Of a stretch of DNA of 46,462 nucleotides, positions 44,503-46,462 are shown piece by piece. A program made the position numbers and the translations under genes. The notes under the pieces are model-generated. The model ran no database searches. It saw only the letters and a list, made by a program, of their open reading frames with translations, and had not been told where the DNA came from. Position 1 is the stretch's first letter. The number at the start of each line of letters is the position of its first letter. This DNA is from Nitrosovibrio sp. Nv4 (lineage in GTDB: Bacteria > Pseudomonadota > Gammaproteobacteria > Burkholderiales > Nitrosomonadaceae). Location: NCBI GenBank assembly GCA_945888885.1, contig CAMDAX010000002.1, positions 1 through 46,462 of the forward strand, in the 5' to 3' direction.

Positions 44503-45810
44503 CTACTGTCGGCGCTTAACTGTATTGCGATATCCTAACACTTCACTCACAGTATGGAATGAGCCGAAAACGCAGATTCTATCATTTTCGGTCGCTTGCT
44601 CACAGGCATATGCATAGGCCGTAGCAGTATCTGGAAAAACGCGGATTACCCCTCCTGCTCCCACTACATTCACACCTTCCAGCACCTGCAGTAGTTCATC
44701 GGCAGAGGCGCCGCGTGGCGCATTGATACCCGCCACCAACCACACATCCACTCTGGACATGAGCGATCGCACCACACCGGCCATATCTTTATCCCTGAGC
44801 ATCGCGAATACTGCATAAGTCTTCTGATAGCGATCCATATTATCAAGATTGATAGCCAGAATATGTGCAGCACTTGGATTATGCGCTACATCCAGCACTG
44901 TCAGCGGCCGTCCTGGTAATACCTGAAACCGTCCCGGCAATGTTACTTCCATCAGGCCCTGGCGTATATCGCCCATGGTAACCGGCAAACTGTCCTTGAG
45001 CGTATCCAGCGCAGCGAGGCAGGCACTGGCGTTGCGCAATTGACAAGTACCACGTAGGGCAGGATGGGGGAGCGCATGACGCTTGCCTCCTGCTCCCCAA
45101 TAGCCCCATAGAGTTGCATCGGCTGAGTACCCAAAGTGTTCGCCAATATGCATGAAATTCGCACCAATTACCTCTGCATGTCGACGGACAGCAGCAGGAA
45201 CATTTGGCTCTGAACAGATTGCAGTTCTGCCGCTTCTAAAAATTCCAGCCTTCTCGAATCCGATTTCCTCCCGCGTGTTACCGAGATAATCCATATGATC
45301 GAAGTCCACGCTAGTCAACACTGCACAGTTAGCATCAAAGATATTGACTGCGTCCAGACGCCCACCCAACCCTACTTCCAGAATCGCAACATCCACCCCA
45401 GCCTGACTGAACAACTGCATTGCCGCCAAGGTTCCAAACTCAAAATAAGTCAGAGAAATACCACTATCTATCCGTGCCGAATCGACCGCATCAAAAGCTC
45501 TACATAAATCATCGTCACTTGCCTCCTGCTGATTTATCCTCACTCGCTCGTTATAGCGCAGCAAGTGCGGCGAAGTATAGCAAGCGACACGATACCCGGC
45601 ACGGCTCAAAATTGCCTCCAGCATGGCGCATGTCGAACCCTTACCATTGGTGCCACCGACAGTAATAATGGGAAAAGACGGTGTAAGACCCATTATGGTC
45701 TTGACCTGATCGACACGCTCCAACCCCATCTCGATGGTCTTGGGGTGGAGGTATTCGAGATAACTCAACCAATCAGATAGAGTTCTTGGTTTTGAATTGG
45801 ATTCGATCAT
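44503..45810 (-). CDS. folC: Bifunctional folylpolyglutamate/dihydrofolate synthase
   Basis: 435 aa; ITVGGTNGKGSTCAMLEAIL, YTSPHLLRYNERVRIN, VLEVGLGGRLDAVN-like. Confidence 0.94.
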   Translation of the reverse strand: MIESNSKPRTLSDWLSYLEYLHPKTIEMGLERVDQVKTIMGLTPSFPIITVGGTNGKGSTCAMLEAILSRAGYRVACYTSPHLLRYNERVRINQQEASDDDLCRAFDAVDSARIDSGISLTYFEFGTLAAMQLFSQAGVDVAILEVGLGGRLDAVNIFDANCAVLTSVDFDHMDYLGNTREEIGFEKAGIFRSGRTAICSEPNVPAAVRRHAEVIGANFMHIGEHFGYSADATLWGYWGAGGKRHALPHPALRGTCQLRNASACLAALDTLKDSLPVTMGDIRQGLMEVTLPGRFQVLPGRPLTVLDVAHNPSAAHILAINLDNMDRYQKTYAVFAMLRDKDMAGVVRSLMSRVDVWLVAGINAPRGASADELLQVLEGVNVVGAGGVIRVFPDTATAYAYACEQATENDRICVFGSFHTVSEVLGYRNTVKRRQ

Positions 45811-45881
45811 TTGCTGTCACACGCCGTCCTGACAATGAAGCCACGATACGGATCATTTGCTGCAGCAAGCGCTACCATGGA

Positions 45882-46462
45882 TCAGGATGTAGGGGCAGGC
45901 ACCCGCATCAGTAACGTGCACAGATTGGCGAGCTTATCGCGCATCTGCCTGCGATCCACGATCATATCTATCGCCCCATGCTCTAGCAAGAACTCGGCAC
46001 GCTGAAAGCCTTCCGGTAGAGTTTGACGCACTGTCTGTTCGATCACCCTTGGCCCGGCAAAACCGATCAGCGCTCCAGGTTCGGCGATTACCACGTCGCC
46101 AATGAAGGCAAAACTGGCCGATACGCCACCCATGGTAGGATCGGTAAGTACCGAGATAAAAGGGATTTTCTCCTGACTTAGCTGGGTAAGTACCGCTGAT
46201 GTCTTGGCCATTTGCATCAGCGATAACAACCCCTCCTGCATGCGCGCTCCACCACTGGCGGTAAAACATGCAAACGGCATATGCTGCTCAATGCATACCT
46301 GTACTCCGCGCACAAAGCGTTCGCCCACCACCGAACCCATCGAACCACCCATGAAACCAAATTCGAACGCGGCTACCACCAAGGGTATAGTCTTGACGCT
46401 ACCCTGCATTACCACCAGCGCATCGTCTTCGTCAGTATCTATTTTCGCCTGTGATAGGCGAT
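45882..46462 (-). CDS. accD: Acetyl-CoA carboxylase carboxyltransferase subunit beta (5' end beyond the window)
   Basis: [36 protein letters not shown]...[21 protein letters not shown]; reading frame remains open to the right edge. Confidence 0.95.
   Translation of the reverse strand, partial: RLSQAKIDTDEDDALVVMQGSVKTIPLVVAAFEFGFMGGSMGSVVGERFVRGVQVCIEQHMPFACFTASGGARMQEGLLSLMQMAKTSAVLTQLSQEKIPFISVLTDPTMGGVSASFAFIGDVVIAEPGALIGFAGPRVIEQTVRQTLPEGFQRAEFLLEHGAIDMIVDRRQMRDKLANLCTLLMRVPAPTS

Overview
The window looks like a betaproteobacterial chromosome segment. Gene order and protein character suggest Nitrosomonadaceae, but that is inference. Most of it is conserved housekeeping DNA. In order: cyanophycin synthetase; an acyltransferase; htpG; a PQQ-type sugar dehydrogenase; a Sel1-repeat protein; a small accessory island (about 8.0-10.6 kb); the complete nuoA-N operon on the minus strand, followed by tRNA-Leu(GAG), secG and tpiA; sppA / Rieske / gph-like / rluC divergent from rne; yaeQ, ftsB, eno, pyrG, an L,D-transpeptidase and tadA; an IS graveyard (about 39.4-40.3 kb); and metZ, purF, cvpA, a SPOR protein, folC and accD (truncated by the window edge). 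The non-routine content is in three places. (1) The accessory island has a PemK/MazF-like toxin-antitoxin pair with a palindrome in its promoter region, a decayed HTH-antitoxin tail, and a HEPN-like ORF whose stop codon lies inside an integron attC-like site. (2) The IS graveyard contains unannotated fragments of a tyrosine recombinase, an ISNCY-like transposase with an 8-bp repeat expansion that breaks its frame, and an IS3 orfA with its frameshift signal and a truncated orfB. (3) There are several small intergenic elements: an IS-end-like hairpin with a degenerate relative, a strong-SD 32-codon ORF upstream of tadA, and terminator/attenuator-like leaders. I found no CRISPR array, prophage or large novel operon. 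No database search was run; all family calls come from reading the translations.
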